Below, piece by piece: positions 37,501 through 44,220 of a stretch of DNA of 64,000 nt. Made by a program: the position numbers and the translations under genes. Below the pieces are notes generated by a model. That model was not told where the DNA came from, did not search any database, and saw only the letters and a list, made by a program, of their open reading frames with translations. This DNA comes from Vicugna pacos (taxonomy: Eukaryota; Chordata; Mammalia; Artiodactyla; Camelidae). Position 1 is the first letter of the stretch; each line of letters begins with the position of its first letter. The DNA lies in NCBI RefSeq assembly GCF_048564905.1, contig NC_132995.1, forward strand, positions 57,466,639 through 57,530,638, given 5' to 3'.

Positions 37501-40500
37501 ATAGATACAAGGATGTTGGTTTGTAAATTGGCCCCTGTCTATGGAGACCAAGGAGGGACTGAAGGAAGAGGCAGGCCACCCCCACGAGCAGGGGTAAGTG
37601 TTCACCAGCCAGGCAGCTTCCTCATGAGGCTCATCTTGGGCTGCAGGACCAGTCCATCTCTGTCTCTGCCCACCGAATCTTTGTATAGAGGCTTTCACTG
37701 GGTTCAGCCACATGCACCGCCCAGATGGCCTCTCAGCTCTTGAAAGTCTCTCTAGGCTGCGTCCTTGACAACAGTTCCCGTGGCAGGACCGGAAAGTGTA
37801 CGTTCCAAGCACAGAATGGAGTGAGGAGCCTCTGATTGCCTGGGTCCAGTTCTCCAGTAAACTTGCAGTCACTTTTTTTTAATGACTTCTTTCAACAAAT
37901 GTATATAAAAACACTTGAATTTTTTTTGATTCCTGAGCCATTCTCCATAAGTCTCCCATGTGTCGTACTTTTTTGAAACTTTTCAAATAATAATATAAAG
38001 CCATTAGGTTGTACTATCATTTTCAGACAAAGCAGGGTGCCTTCTTGGGTAACACAAATATTTCCAGAAAAAGTACAAAATAACTTCCAATTCATAATTG
38101 ATAGATTTGATCCCTAAAAACAGAGAAAAGACCAAACCCATAGAGGTGTCACTCAAGAGGCACCACGTGCATTAGTCGCATGATTGCCAAGAAGATACGA
38201 AAACCGGCTGCAAAGTTAATGATGGTTATTATGCTGGGAGCAGACATGCCTTCATTAATTCCACTTACTGGTTTTGCATAATACCCAAAGCATACAGTGT
38301 GGAAATGCAATTTATGTGCTAGAAGATAGTTGCTTTACAGTGAGAACAACAAGAAACAAAACTAGTGTGCTTGTGGCTTTGACATGAGTGCAGTACACGT
38401 AACCGACAGAGAGAAAGAAGATCCATCTGTGGCATGAACAAACGAGTTGAAATCTTGAAAAGAGCGTTCAAGTTCCAAGATGTTCAAGTGTTCAAAGAGG
38501 CAAACCACTTGAAGGGACTTATTTCTGACTAAGATCCTCTATAGAATTATATGGAATGTTTTAAGATTCTCAAACGTTTTGCCCTTGTATGGTTTTCATT
38601 TAACCTTTGCCCTTGGAATTGAATGCCTAGGGGAGATGCTCTTCCCCACTGATACCCTGAGAAAAGATTGTCACAATAGCATCCCTATCATTGATAGGAA
38701 ATAAGTGTTATTAATTCACAAACAAACCTTTTCTGTTATTAAATAATTGCGATTCATCTTTCTTTTACATTTTCCCCCCACATCAATAGTTCACATTACG
38801 TGGCAGATTTTGCAAGTTTGAGAAACATTGCTTAGATAGTTGTTAAGTCCTGTAAATCCTAGAGTAATGTGGACTCACTTTTCCATTAACCAAATGTGGG
38901 AAGACATTTTTCTTTTCTATAAATCTGGAGCCTGAACTTGATGATCTTAATGGTTCTTTTCAACAATAAAGTCTTGGGTCTCTTTTTCCCATGATGATTT
39001 TTAACTCCTTTTCTAGGGAGTTGCATGTGCCCCAACAGGTACAAATCCATGAAGGAGTAACAGTTACATATTGGCTCTTACTTTTTCAAGTGTTGATTTT
39101 TTTTATTCAGACTTTCTAATGCTTTGTCTATGAAGCACAGTAAAGCAGACTGACTAACCTGCCGCCCTTCGGCAAACCTTCCACGTAACGGTCCCGGTTG
39201 GTTCTCACCGCCACCATTCTAGACTGGTCAGACAGGAGTTGTTTACTTTTTACGAGTAGAGAGACAGGTTCAGCCAGGTGGGGTGACTTCGAGATCACTG
39301 AAGTCATGGAAATAGAATTGAAATTGAAGTCTTCCAGTTTCTGGGGTTTTCTTCCATGGCACCATCCTGACTCTTCACATCTCTCGAAATAAATCAGATT
39401 AAGGAAAAAAAAAATTTTGAATTGATTCGCAGGAATTGGCTTCCGAAAACCGTATCATGTTAAATCTTACCACAGACTATGGGGAATTCTGTAGGACCAA
39501 AGACCAGTTTTCTTCAATAAATAAATTGTAAGGGGAAAAAAAAAGAGAGGTGATTGGGGGGACTAAAGAGATTTAAGAAACATATCAAATAATTGCAATA
39601 TATGGACCTTATTTAGTTCTGGTTTAAACGAAAAAAGTAAAAAATAGCAATTTAAACTGACTGCATATTTGATTATGTTGAACGCAATTCATTTTTAAGT
39701 ATGTTAATGGCATGGTTATCTTTTACCAAGAATCCTTATCTTTTGGAAAGGTATACTCAGACGTTTATAGCTTAAAAAGTGCGCTGTCTGGAGTCAAACA
39801 GGGGTTCGCATCTCTAATTGTTTCCTAGCAAGTGGAAAGAGGCAAGGGGAGGGATAGAATCTGGTCCTCCCCTTTAAAGACTGCATGTGGCATGTATCAC
39901 TTCCACTCACATTCCCTGGACCAGTCTGAGTGCATGGCCACAACTAGCTGAAGGAGGCTGGGAAGTCCCCTCCTTAGCTGGCTGGCCATGTGCCCAGGTT
40001 AAACACAGGAATTCTATTACCGGAGGTAAAAGGAGAGATTGATTATTGGGGAACAAGAGATGCTTCAACCACAGTGCACTACAAGATGAATATACTATCC
40101 AATTTTAAAACATACACCAAATTTTAAAGAAGTTGAAGAATGACATAAACAGTAAATATAAACAGAGGAGGTTTTTTTGCACCTAATTGGTCACCTTATG
40201 TTCTCCCTGGTGTGTGTGCACCTAATTTGGAAACTCTTAGTCTAAGCAAGAGAGCATGGTGTCTGGGACTAGGGTGATAGCAGCAGAGCTGGGAGAAGTG
40301 GTTCGGGTTAAGATACATTTTGAAAATAGAACCAAGAGGATTTTCTGGTGGTTTGAGTCGGGAAAAAGGGTGCCTACTAAGAAACATCAAATGACTCCTA
40401 GACTGCTGGCCCAAGCAACAGAATGAATCGTGTTACTGTTTGTTGAGGCTGGAAAGCAGGGGAACAGCAGGTGTGTAGAGGAAATACACAAATATGGGAC

Positions 40501-43500
40501 ATGTTTGAGTTTCCTATTAGATCCAAATGGAGACATCAAATAAGGCACTTTGACTGGTGAGTCTAGGTTTCTAGTGAACGGTCAGGGCTGGAGATATAAA
40601 TTTGGGCATAATCAGAGTAGAGGAGGCATTTAAATAAAGCCTTGGGACTAGACGCGATCACTTGGAGAGAGCAGTTGTCGGAGAGAGGTGTACTGGGACT
40701 GAGTCCTGGGGACTCCAGCATCTGGAACGTGTGTATCGTGCACCGCGGTTTCCACCATTCTGTTGCCCCTTACACACATGACTGTGAAAGGGCTGGGTGT
40801 ACTGGTTAGGGGAATAACAAAGAAATGTTAGTAAATTGGTAATCTGCAAATACGGAATCTGCAAATAAGAAGGATCAACTGTATTGCAGTTTTGGTCCAT
40901 TCAGCTAATTATATTTCTTCTTTCTTTTTTTTTTCCAGATAATACAAGGCACAGATACATGCTTTTTGCAATACTGCCAGCAGTTGCAGTTGCTGTGCTG
41001 TTTTTTAAATGTATGTATACTTTCTTTCTTGTTTTTAAAGCTTTCTTTTTTCTTTCTTTCTTTTTATGTGGGGGAGGTGGGGGTAATAGGTTTGTTTGTT
41101 TGTTTGTTCGTTTGTTTATTTAATGGAGGTACTGGGGATTGAACCAATGACCCTGTGCATGCTCAGGAAGCACTCTACCACTGAGCAGTAGCCTCCTCAC
41201 CCCATCGCGTATTTTCTTTAAAAAGAAAAAGTTTGCAGACCTGAATTGTTTTTTCAAAGGCCAGGAGATGATTAGTGTGAAGATGAAAACAAAGTTTGAA
41301 ATTTTAGACATTTCGAAAGAAACAAAACCTTTTTCATTTTACTTGTCGTCTGGGGTTGCTGAGTGTGTCAGGTTCCCCAAGATTCTGAATTATCTTAAGG
41401 CAGAATGAATCCTCGAGCCCTAGAGAGCTTTACAGGAGTTGGAACACAGCCAGGTGTACCTGGGACTGTTCCCCAGCCCCCTGTCTGTGGTCCACTTCAA
41501 TAGATAGTTATACTTCTGGTCTTCAAGCCAGATTTTGCAAAAGACCTCTTACTGCCATGCTTATAATTTCTATGACCCATAGCCCAGAAGGAGATCCAGG
41601 TAGGATGGGGCTTTTGTTGAGCTGGGTGACCTGGAGTGGGTATAAATGACCTGAGATTACCTGTATTGCCTTCCTGAGCCTTCCTCAGTCCCCTGAGATC
41701 TTGGGCCAACCCAGAAAGTAATCCATATGCCATGGAGAACTGGTGACCTGGTCCCAGCATGTTCTGTCCCGGTGACAGAAACCAAAAGGAAATTCGTGAG
41801 ACCGATTTGTCGCCCACACAGGGAAGGTTGAAGAGTAAGCTTTCTCCAAGGTGATGGCATCCAGGGTCCATGGCGTTTCATACTCATGTCTTGAATCAAG
41901 TTCACAAATGAGATTTCAGTTTCCCTAGACTTGCACTGTTCCATACAGTGGGCACTAGCCACATGTAGTGATTTAAAATATAAAATTAAATTAAATTAAA
42001 TTAAAAATGTAGTTCCTCAGTTTGCACTAGCCACATTTCAAGGCTCAGTGGTTACAGATGGCTAGTTGTTACCATGTTAGACCAAACAGAACAATTCTGT
42101 CCTCACAGAAAGTTCTGTTGGTCAGTACTGCCTTAGACTATTTTGGGATATTAGCAGTAGACTGTGATTTCCTGAGGGTACCATTTCCATATTACAGCTT
42201 GCAAATACCATAAAGATCCCTAAGTAATAGATTATCAGTCAATTGACTCTCCTCTAAACTTATTTAAAAAAAAATCAGCTGAAGAAAGTTTTAGGGCATC
42301 ATTACCAATAAATAAAATATTTTGGGAGCTCAAGTGTTCATTTAAAAAAGTTATTTTTAATCCCCAAAGAGCAGTATTATAGTTAATCATCTCCTTAACA
42401 GATTAGTCCTCAGAAATGAAAATTATTTTCCACTGAATGTTTTCCTGGGGGTTTACCACCAGAACTCCTGAACCAAAGAAAAGTAGCACTGAGTACCCAT
42501 ATAACTCCGAACAGCTGGTTGGTCTAATTGAAAAAAAAAAAGATTTATTCAGTGGAGGGAAACTTAATCCAGTGGTCAGTACTGGTAGCGCCTGAAAAAG
42601 AATTGTTCAGAAAAAAAAAGGTTCAGCAAGTACCTCACCCCTGAAGCCAATAATTGGAAGGTGAGGCATTTGACAGGGAGCCTTCAGAAGGGGAAAGAGT
42701 TGAATATAAACATCTCCCACTACTGGCTGTAGTTGACAAACACTTTTAGAGCTCAGTCAAGTCTGTGGACACAGAGGCTGGACCATTAACATGGCTACAG
42801 GTTAGAGCTGATGCCTCTGATGGGGAGGAAACTGATGCAAACGTGTGGGACCGTATCTTAAAATCCAAACCAGTGCTGTGCTGAATGGTAGCCACAGGTC
42901 ACAGGTGGCTCTTGAATCCTTGAAATGTGGGAGTCCAAAGTGAGACATGCCGTCAGAAAAAAAAAATAGACACAAAATTTATAAGACTTAGTTAAAAAAA
43001 AAAGGACTACAAAGTATCTCATTAATAATATTTATATTGGTTATATGTTAAAATCATATTTTAATATGTTGAGCTAATAAGTAAAATATATTAAGAATTA
43101 ATTTTACCCATTTCTTTTTACTTGGTAATGTGGCTACTAAACATTTCAAATTACTTACGTGGCTCACACTCTATTCCTATCAGGCAGTGCTGGTCCAGAC
43201 CGTTCTAGGCTCCCTTCATCCTTAGCTTTACGCACAAGCTGCTATAGAAAAAAACATTTCATCAATAGTTTCTGTTTTTCTGTCATTGGACAACCAATTT
43301 TTGAACAACTCTTTGGCCCAACTCTGTAGCCAGTTTGATGTAAGCATTTACATTTAGGAGAGTTAGGAAATGCCAGCTCCACAGGGCTGTACTTTAGAAT
43401 TTCCCTGGTTTAGGCTTCTCGCCAGCAACTCCAGATTTCAGCACCCTTTCTGTTCTTTAATTGAGATGAAAATGTCTTCATTTGTAGGTTTTCTGGTACG

Positions 43501-43531
43501 TCGTGGTCAGCACACGAACGCACAGAACTAG
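12895..43531 (+). CDS. CD58: CD58 (LFA-3), complete CDS in five exons
   Basis: CD58 is the cell-surface ligand of CD2; binding strengthens adhesion and co-stimulation of T and NK cells. Joined exons are 12895-12964, 29581-29877, 36430-36705, 40939-41010 and 43488-43531, total 759 nt, 252 residues plus TAG (human 250). All four introns are phase 1, the rule for Ig-domain genes. Order: signal peptide (residues 1-24), V-like domain 1 without the canonical disulphide (24-122), domain 2 with six cysteines (123-214), transmembrane helix (about 222-238) and a short basic tail. N-glycosylation sequons are seen in 'GNVTL', 'DNVSG', 'KNNSK' and 'GNITL'. The charged CD2-facing residues are largely kept ('WKKGKDKV', '[10 protein letters not shown]'). 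IGSF3 lies directly upstream in tandem, as in human. Identification is by recognised homology along the whole length. Confidence 0.95.
13811..13898 (-). mobile_element. L1 3' end fragment
   Basis: A reversed L1 3' UTR end: poly(T), 'gattgaagtatagttgac', then 'ctggtgtacagcgtagtgat'. Only the last ~90 bp of the element are present. Confidence 0.85.
13989..14147 (-). mobile_element. Camelid tRNA-Ala-derived SINE with target-site duplication
   Basis: Reversed SINE ('ggaggtactggggactgaac', 'gcactctaccactgagct'). It is flanked by a 17-bp target-site duplication, 13972-13988 and 14148-14164, differing at one position. A small internal duplication ('aggaaggacctc') is visible in the head. Confidence 0.9.
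15240..15370 (-). mobile_element. L2-type LINE fragment
   Basis: Contains 'tgtgtcaggcactgtaaagc' followed by 'caataaacaagtaaatat', phrases of the reversed L2 3' region. Short and diverged. Confidence 0.5.
15425..16700 (-). mobile_element. Ancient L1 (L1ME-like) split by a Tigger element
   Basis: A reversed old L1 3' region: 'gcagtgaacacttgcacacc' and 'ctaaatatttcaacatag' are typical. The fragment continues after an inserted DNA transposon at 16137-16454. A poly(T) tract sits at 15588-15600. Confidence 0.55.
16137..16454 (+). mobile_element. Tigger-type DNA transposon, internally deleted
   Basis: This 318-bp element has Tigger-family ends: CAGGCATGTATACAGG at the left, CTG at the right, and TA target duplications at 16135-16136 and 16455-16456. 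The inner phrases 'gcgggctcagttccaaacca' and 'gcgaagcgcaataaaaca' match Tigger1-like termini. The transposase gene is missing, so it is a non-autonomous copy that inserted into an older L1. Confidence 0.85.
17554..17910 (-). mobile_element. MER2 (Tigger-related MITE)
   Basis: Contains 'tgcatctgcggattcaacca', 'ctagagatgacttaaagtat' and 'gagcatccttggattttggt', all diagnostic of MER2 in reverse orientation. Near full length (~355 bp), with a TA before its left end. Confidence 0.85.
18205..18710 (-). mobile_element. L2 LINE fragment
   Basis: Reversed L2: 'gaggtaggcttcaagcactt', 'ttctggctgctgggtggaga' and 'agggagaccagttaggaggc' are hallmark phrases. Diverged and non-coding. Confidence 0.7.
19240..19450 (+). 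mobile_element. MIR SINE
   Basis: Near-complete MIR: 'ctgtgccaagcaccgtgctt', 'ttgtccaaggtgacacagca' and 'ccgactcagagtccatac' in the right order. Confidence 0.85.
19680..19990 (-). mobile_element. Ancient L1 (L1ME-like) fragment
   Basis: Same family as the fragment at 15425: 'taaatactttggcataatcc', 'tcacaagaatgtctttttta' and 'ggatctaatcaagtttcaca'. Confidence 0.5.
20040..21170 (-). mobile_element. L1 3' fragment
   Basis: A reversed, 5'-truncated L1 of about 1.1 kb: 3' UTR ('aattgacttacaatattata'), then ORF2 C-terminus ('atggctgagtaatattccat', 'gactagtgaggtg'-like phrase near 20930). Older than the youngest camelid L1 copies by its divergence. Confidence 0.85.
21430..21675 (-). mobile_element. 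MER5A-type hAT-Charlie MITE
   Basis: Reversed MER5: it ends 'cacgtgtggctagcggctac' and has 'caggtgaaattaatttgaac' at its left, the expected order for the minus strand. Confidence 0.75.
22195..22555 (+). mobile_element. L2 LINE 3' end
   Basis: 'ggaacgctcttcccacgtg', 'actccaagagggcaggattt' and 'ggactcaataaatattctgt' follow the L2 3'-end order. It ends at the terminal 'gaataaatgaa' repeat. Confidence 0.75.
22600..22730. repeat. (CCAT)n / (CTAT)n microsatellite
   Basis: Tandem 'ccat' tetranucleotides with an inner 'ctat' block. Likely polymorphic. It lies in CD58 intron 1. Confidence 0.95.
24740..24975 (+). mobile_element. L1 3' UTR fragment, sense to CD58
   Basis: This is the camelid L1 3' UTR: 'agactgggatttcaaaatgt', 'ctctacactggaatttgaca' and 'actcaataaaaaaaaatg' with its own poly(A). 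It closely matches the 3' UTR of the full-length copy at 60019-60280, so it is relatively young. Confidence 0.92.
25335..25650 (-). mobile_element. MIR SINE split by a short L1 end
   Basis: Reversed MIR: 'tgtgcctcagtttcctcatc' on the left and 'agcagatagtaagtgctata' on the right. About 90 bp of L1 3' end (25455-25540) separates the two halves. Confidence 0.75.
25455..25540 (+). mobile_element. Short L1 3' end within MIR
   Basis: 'actgtacacctgaaacaaca' and 'aactcaataaaagataac' are the terminal part of an artiodactyl L1 3' UTR. Too short to subfamily-type. Confidence 0.65.
25861..26017 (+). mobile_element. Camelid tRNA-Ala-derived SINE, sense
   Basis: The best-preserved SINE here. The head reads like tRNA-Ala with an AGC anticodon ('catgcttagcatgcgtgagg'), A box 'tggtagagcgc' and B box 'gggttcaatcc', then (taaa)n and poly(A). 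Flanking repeats 'ctgggtgtcacg' (25849-25860) and 'ctgggtgtcatg' (26018-26029) are its target-site duplication. Confidence 0.93.
26805..26932 (+). mobile_element. L2 LINE fragment, + strand
   Basis: 'cccagatctgtatcttctgt' followed by 'cagctccacttagatgtctt' is L2 in forward orientation. It ends where the inverted duplication begins. Confidence 0.5.
26933..27169 (-). repeat. Inverted repeat arm 1 (L2-derived)
   Basis: Its reverse complement aligns over the whole length with 28724-28963 at roughly 90% identity by hand, with a few 1-4 nt indels. That is far closer than two independent L2 copies should be. Both arms share specifics such as 'agccatttggaact' and 'gattcagggcctgcctt'. Confidence 0.85.
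27180..27360 (-). mobile_element. MIR SINE
   Basis: 'ctgtttcctcatctgtgaaa' plus 'gtgagcattcagtaacattt', a reversed MIR. A second 'cacctgtgaaatgggg' at 27395 may be another small piece. Confidence 0.65.
28420..29165 (+). mobile_element. L2 LINE 3' half
   Basis: 'tttctgtggctttcccttgc', 'tgattcagggcctgccttct' and 'ccaagcacatagttggtgca' appear in the L2 order up to its 3' end. It contains arm 2 of the inverted duplication. Confidence 0.75.
28724..28963 (+). repeat. Inverted repeat arm 2 (L2-derived)
   Basis: Partner of 26933-27169, in opposite orientation and 1.55 kb away. This copy sits within a continuous L2, so it is likely the source. Confidence 0.85.
29215..29376 (+). mobile_element. Camelid SINE with a deletion in its head
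   Basis: 'gtgggtatagctgagtgctt' then 'agggttcaatccccagtacc'. About 12 nt between A-box and anticodon region are missing compared with the copy at 25861. The tail is A-rich. It lies 200 bp before CD58 exon 2. Confidence 0.9.
29581..29877 (+). CDS. CD58: CD58 exon 2, CD2-binding V-like domain
   Basis: The acceptor is 'ttccctcctag' to 29580 and the donor G|GTGAGT at 29877/29878. The 297-nt exon encodes residues from '[20 protein letters not shown]' to 'SKYTLKVI'. Compared with human it keeps 'VWKK.KDKV.EL', 'RV.LD.VSGSL.I.NL' and 'SDEDEYE.ESP'. Domain 1 has one Cys only, which fits the family, whose domain 1 lacks the usual Ig disulphide. Three sequons (NVT, NVS, NNS) are present. Many surface positions differ from human, as expected for a fast-evolving ligand. 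Confidence 0.96.
30421..30925 (-). mobile_element. L1 3' fragment (older)
   Basis: Reversed L1: 'cagttttattgaaaaacaat', 'tgtgaaatgattatcacaat' and 'agattccacctgtgagatca'. Confidence 0.8.
30930..31905 (+). mobile_element. L2 LINE, long fragment
   Basis: About 1 kb of L2 in consecutive order: 'cactcagcagcttttgacac', 'gccagagtgatcttctt', 'cagatcatgtcactcatttg' and 'ggcctacaaggctgtatgag'. Diverged and without a reading frame. Confidence 0.75.
31930..32275 (-). mobile_element. Probable L2 fragment
   Basis: 'gtaatcatccaggtagacag' resembles the reversed L2 phrase; the remainder is too diverged to be sure. Confidence 0.4.
33420..33665 (+). mobile_element. MIR SINE
   Basis: 'tgctgtgccaggagctgc', 'acttgcacaaggtcaagtgg' and 'ctcctgagtccatgccctta', the MIR order from head to tail. 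Confidence 0.85.
34400..34795 (-). mobile_element. L1 3' fragment (L1MA/MB-like)
   Basis: Reversed L1: 'attgtggtaaaatatactta', 'gtgcaaccatcaccaccatc' and 'acttggtatgatgtcttcaa'. Confidence 0.85.
35099..35126. repeat. (TG)n microsatellite
   Basis: About 14 TG units in CD58 intron 2. Confidence 0.97.
35285..35462 (+). mobile_element. L1 3' UTR fragment, sense to CD58
   Basis: 'gaatagcacagggaactatg', 'gtgctgtgcaccagaaattg' and 'actgtacttcaattaaaaaa'. The canonical poly(A) signal has become CAATTAAAA. Confidence 0.85.
36430..36705 (+). CDS. CD58: CD58 exon 3, membrane-proximal domain 2
   Basis: The acceptor is 'gtttttcag' to 36429 and the donor G|GTAAGT at 36705/36706. The 276-nt exon encodes '[20 protein letters not shown]' through '[10 protein letters not shown]'. 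It has six cysteines in the same spacing order as the human domain 2 (human 'LTC', 'VQC', 'WDC', 'EQC', 'IQC', 'TTC'). It keeps 'YSW.CP', 'NPLF' and 'SSI.L.TC'. One sequon (NIT) is seen. Its loop '[19 protein letters not shown]' differs most from human. Confidence 0.95.
36880..37085 (+). mobile_element. MIR SINE
   Basis: 'ttatgaggagaaactgagac', 'ctgcccaaggtcaacagcca' and 'taagtggtagagactggttt' in MIR order. Confidence 0.8.
40240..40730 (-). mobile_element. L2 LINE fragment
   Basis: A clear reversed L2: 'gtcagggctggagatataaa', 'ggagagaggtgtactgggac' and 'gagtcctggggactccagca'. Confidence 0.8.
40939..41010 (+). CDS. CD58: CD58 exon 4, transmembrane segment
   Basis: The acceptor is 'tttttttttccag' to 40938 and the donor T|GTATGT at 41010/41011. 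The 72-nt phase 1 exon encodes '[20 protein letters not shown]' then LFFK. The human counterpart has the same 'RHRY' entry to the membrane. A second GT four bases further (41015) would break the frame, so 41010 is preferred. Confidence 0.88.
41066..41202 (-). mobile_element. Camelid SINE, antisense in CD58 intron 4
   Basis: A reversed SINE: '(gttt)n' tail, 'ggaggtactggggattgaac' and 'gcactctaccactgagcagt'. It starts only about 55 nt after the exon 4 donor. Confidence 0.88.
41925..42140 (+). mobile_element. MER5B-like hAT-Charlie MITE
   Basis: 'gcactagccacatgtagtga' and 'agttctgttggtcagtactg' mark its ends. A (taaat)n stretch in the middle has grown slightly. Confidence 0.75.
42885..43195 (+). 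mobile_element. MER5A hAT-Charlie MITE
   Basis: 'gtcacaggtggctcttgaat', 'taatgtggctactaaacatt' and 'ttcctatcaggcagtgctgg' in the MER5A order. Confidence 0.82.
43488..43531 (+). CDS. CD58: CD58 exon 5, cytoplasmic tail and stop
   Basis: The acceptor 'catttgtag' ends at 43487. With the T left by exon 4 it encodes '[14 protein letters not shown]' and TAG at 43529-43531. The human tail is 'GILKCDRKPDRTNSN'; the basic stretch and the Asn end correspond. The stop is followed at once by GTAAGG, a good donor, so the exon probably ends with the stop codon itself and the 3' UTR lies on a further exon. The Cys at the membrane border is formed across the splice junction. Confidence 0.85.
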
Positions 43532-43654
43532 GTAAGGATCCTGTGGACTGCACAGTGGGTACGTGGTGTATCGTGTACTAGGCGCAGAACAGCCCTGATG
43601 GAGAAGGCCTGCTTCTCAGGGAGCCAGGTTCTACTTATCTGTCAGTCTTCTTGA

Positions 43655-43925
43655 ACAGTAATAAGTAACATCAGGAGATGTGCTAACTGCAGTTCATTAA
43701 GCACCAACTGGTTGTCCAGCACTGGGCTGGCCACTTTCCATACACTTCTCACTGAACCCTCTCGATGAGCTTTGCATGGGGGTATCGTTACAGCTGGCTT
43801 AGAGACAGTGAATGTGCGACTCAGAGAAGTCAAGTCACATTGCTAATAAGTGGTAGAGCTAAAATTCATAACTAGGTCGCCAGACTCCAGGGATTATCCT
43901 GTTAACCGCCACAATATACTCCCTC
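43655..43925 (+). mobile_element. MIR SINE
   Basis: 'ttcattaagcaccaactggt', 'agaagtcaagtcacattgct' and 'taagtggtagagctaaaatt' in MIR order. Confidence 0.8.
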
Positions 43926-44084
43926 CTTCTCCCATCCCAGGAAGACTGTACACAGGTTGCGTTCACTTCAGGAGCCAAGGTCCGAGCCAGGCCCATATCA
44001 TGAACAAAAACAGGATCCAGACACAGTTACCAGCAGCTGCTGCTTTGGCATCAGATTGAAGAACTGGCAAAAGAGACAACATTT

Positions 44085-44220
44085 GCAAGAAGATCTTTGG
44101 AAGTCAGAGGCATTAAAATGGGGTGATATTGGAATAGGGAGCCATTGTAGGTTCTGGAGCAGGAGAGATTTGCATGAAAAACATGGTTCTGGGATGATGA
44201 GTCTAGGAAGATAAAACTAA
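44085..44220 (-). mobile_element. L2 LINE fragment
   Basis: 'gggagccattgtaggttctg' and 'gagcaggagagatttgcatg' match reversed L2. Confidence 0.6.

Larger units (their letters stand above)
36706..40938 (+). other. CD58: CD58 intron 3
   Basis: A 4.2-kb intron, GTAAGT to a long pyrimidine tract and 'ttttccag'. It carries a MIR at 36880 and an L2 at 40240. Between 37085 and 40240 I see no repeat I can name and no exon, an unusually repeat-poor 3 kb for this locus. Confidence 0.85.
41011..43487 (+). other. CD58: CD58 intron 4
   Basis: GTATGT donor, 'cttcatttgtag' acceptor. It contains a SINE at 41066 and two MER5 elements. The frame stays open from exon 4 through the intron start up to a TAA ending at 41123. 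The stretches 41205-41925 and 42140-42885 have no gene or repeat I can name. Confidence 0.82.

Noticed and set aside
43940-44060. Alternative last CD58 exon after 'ctcccatcccag' at 43941
   Set aside because: The acceptor looks good, but no poly(A) signal is near and the region runs into an L2 fragment; the site at 45955 with two AATAAA signals is the better candidate.
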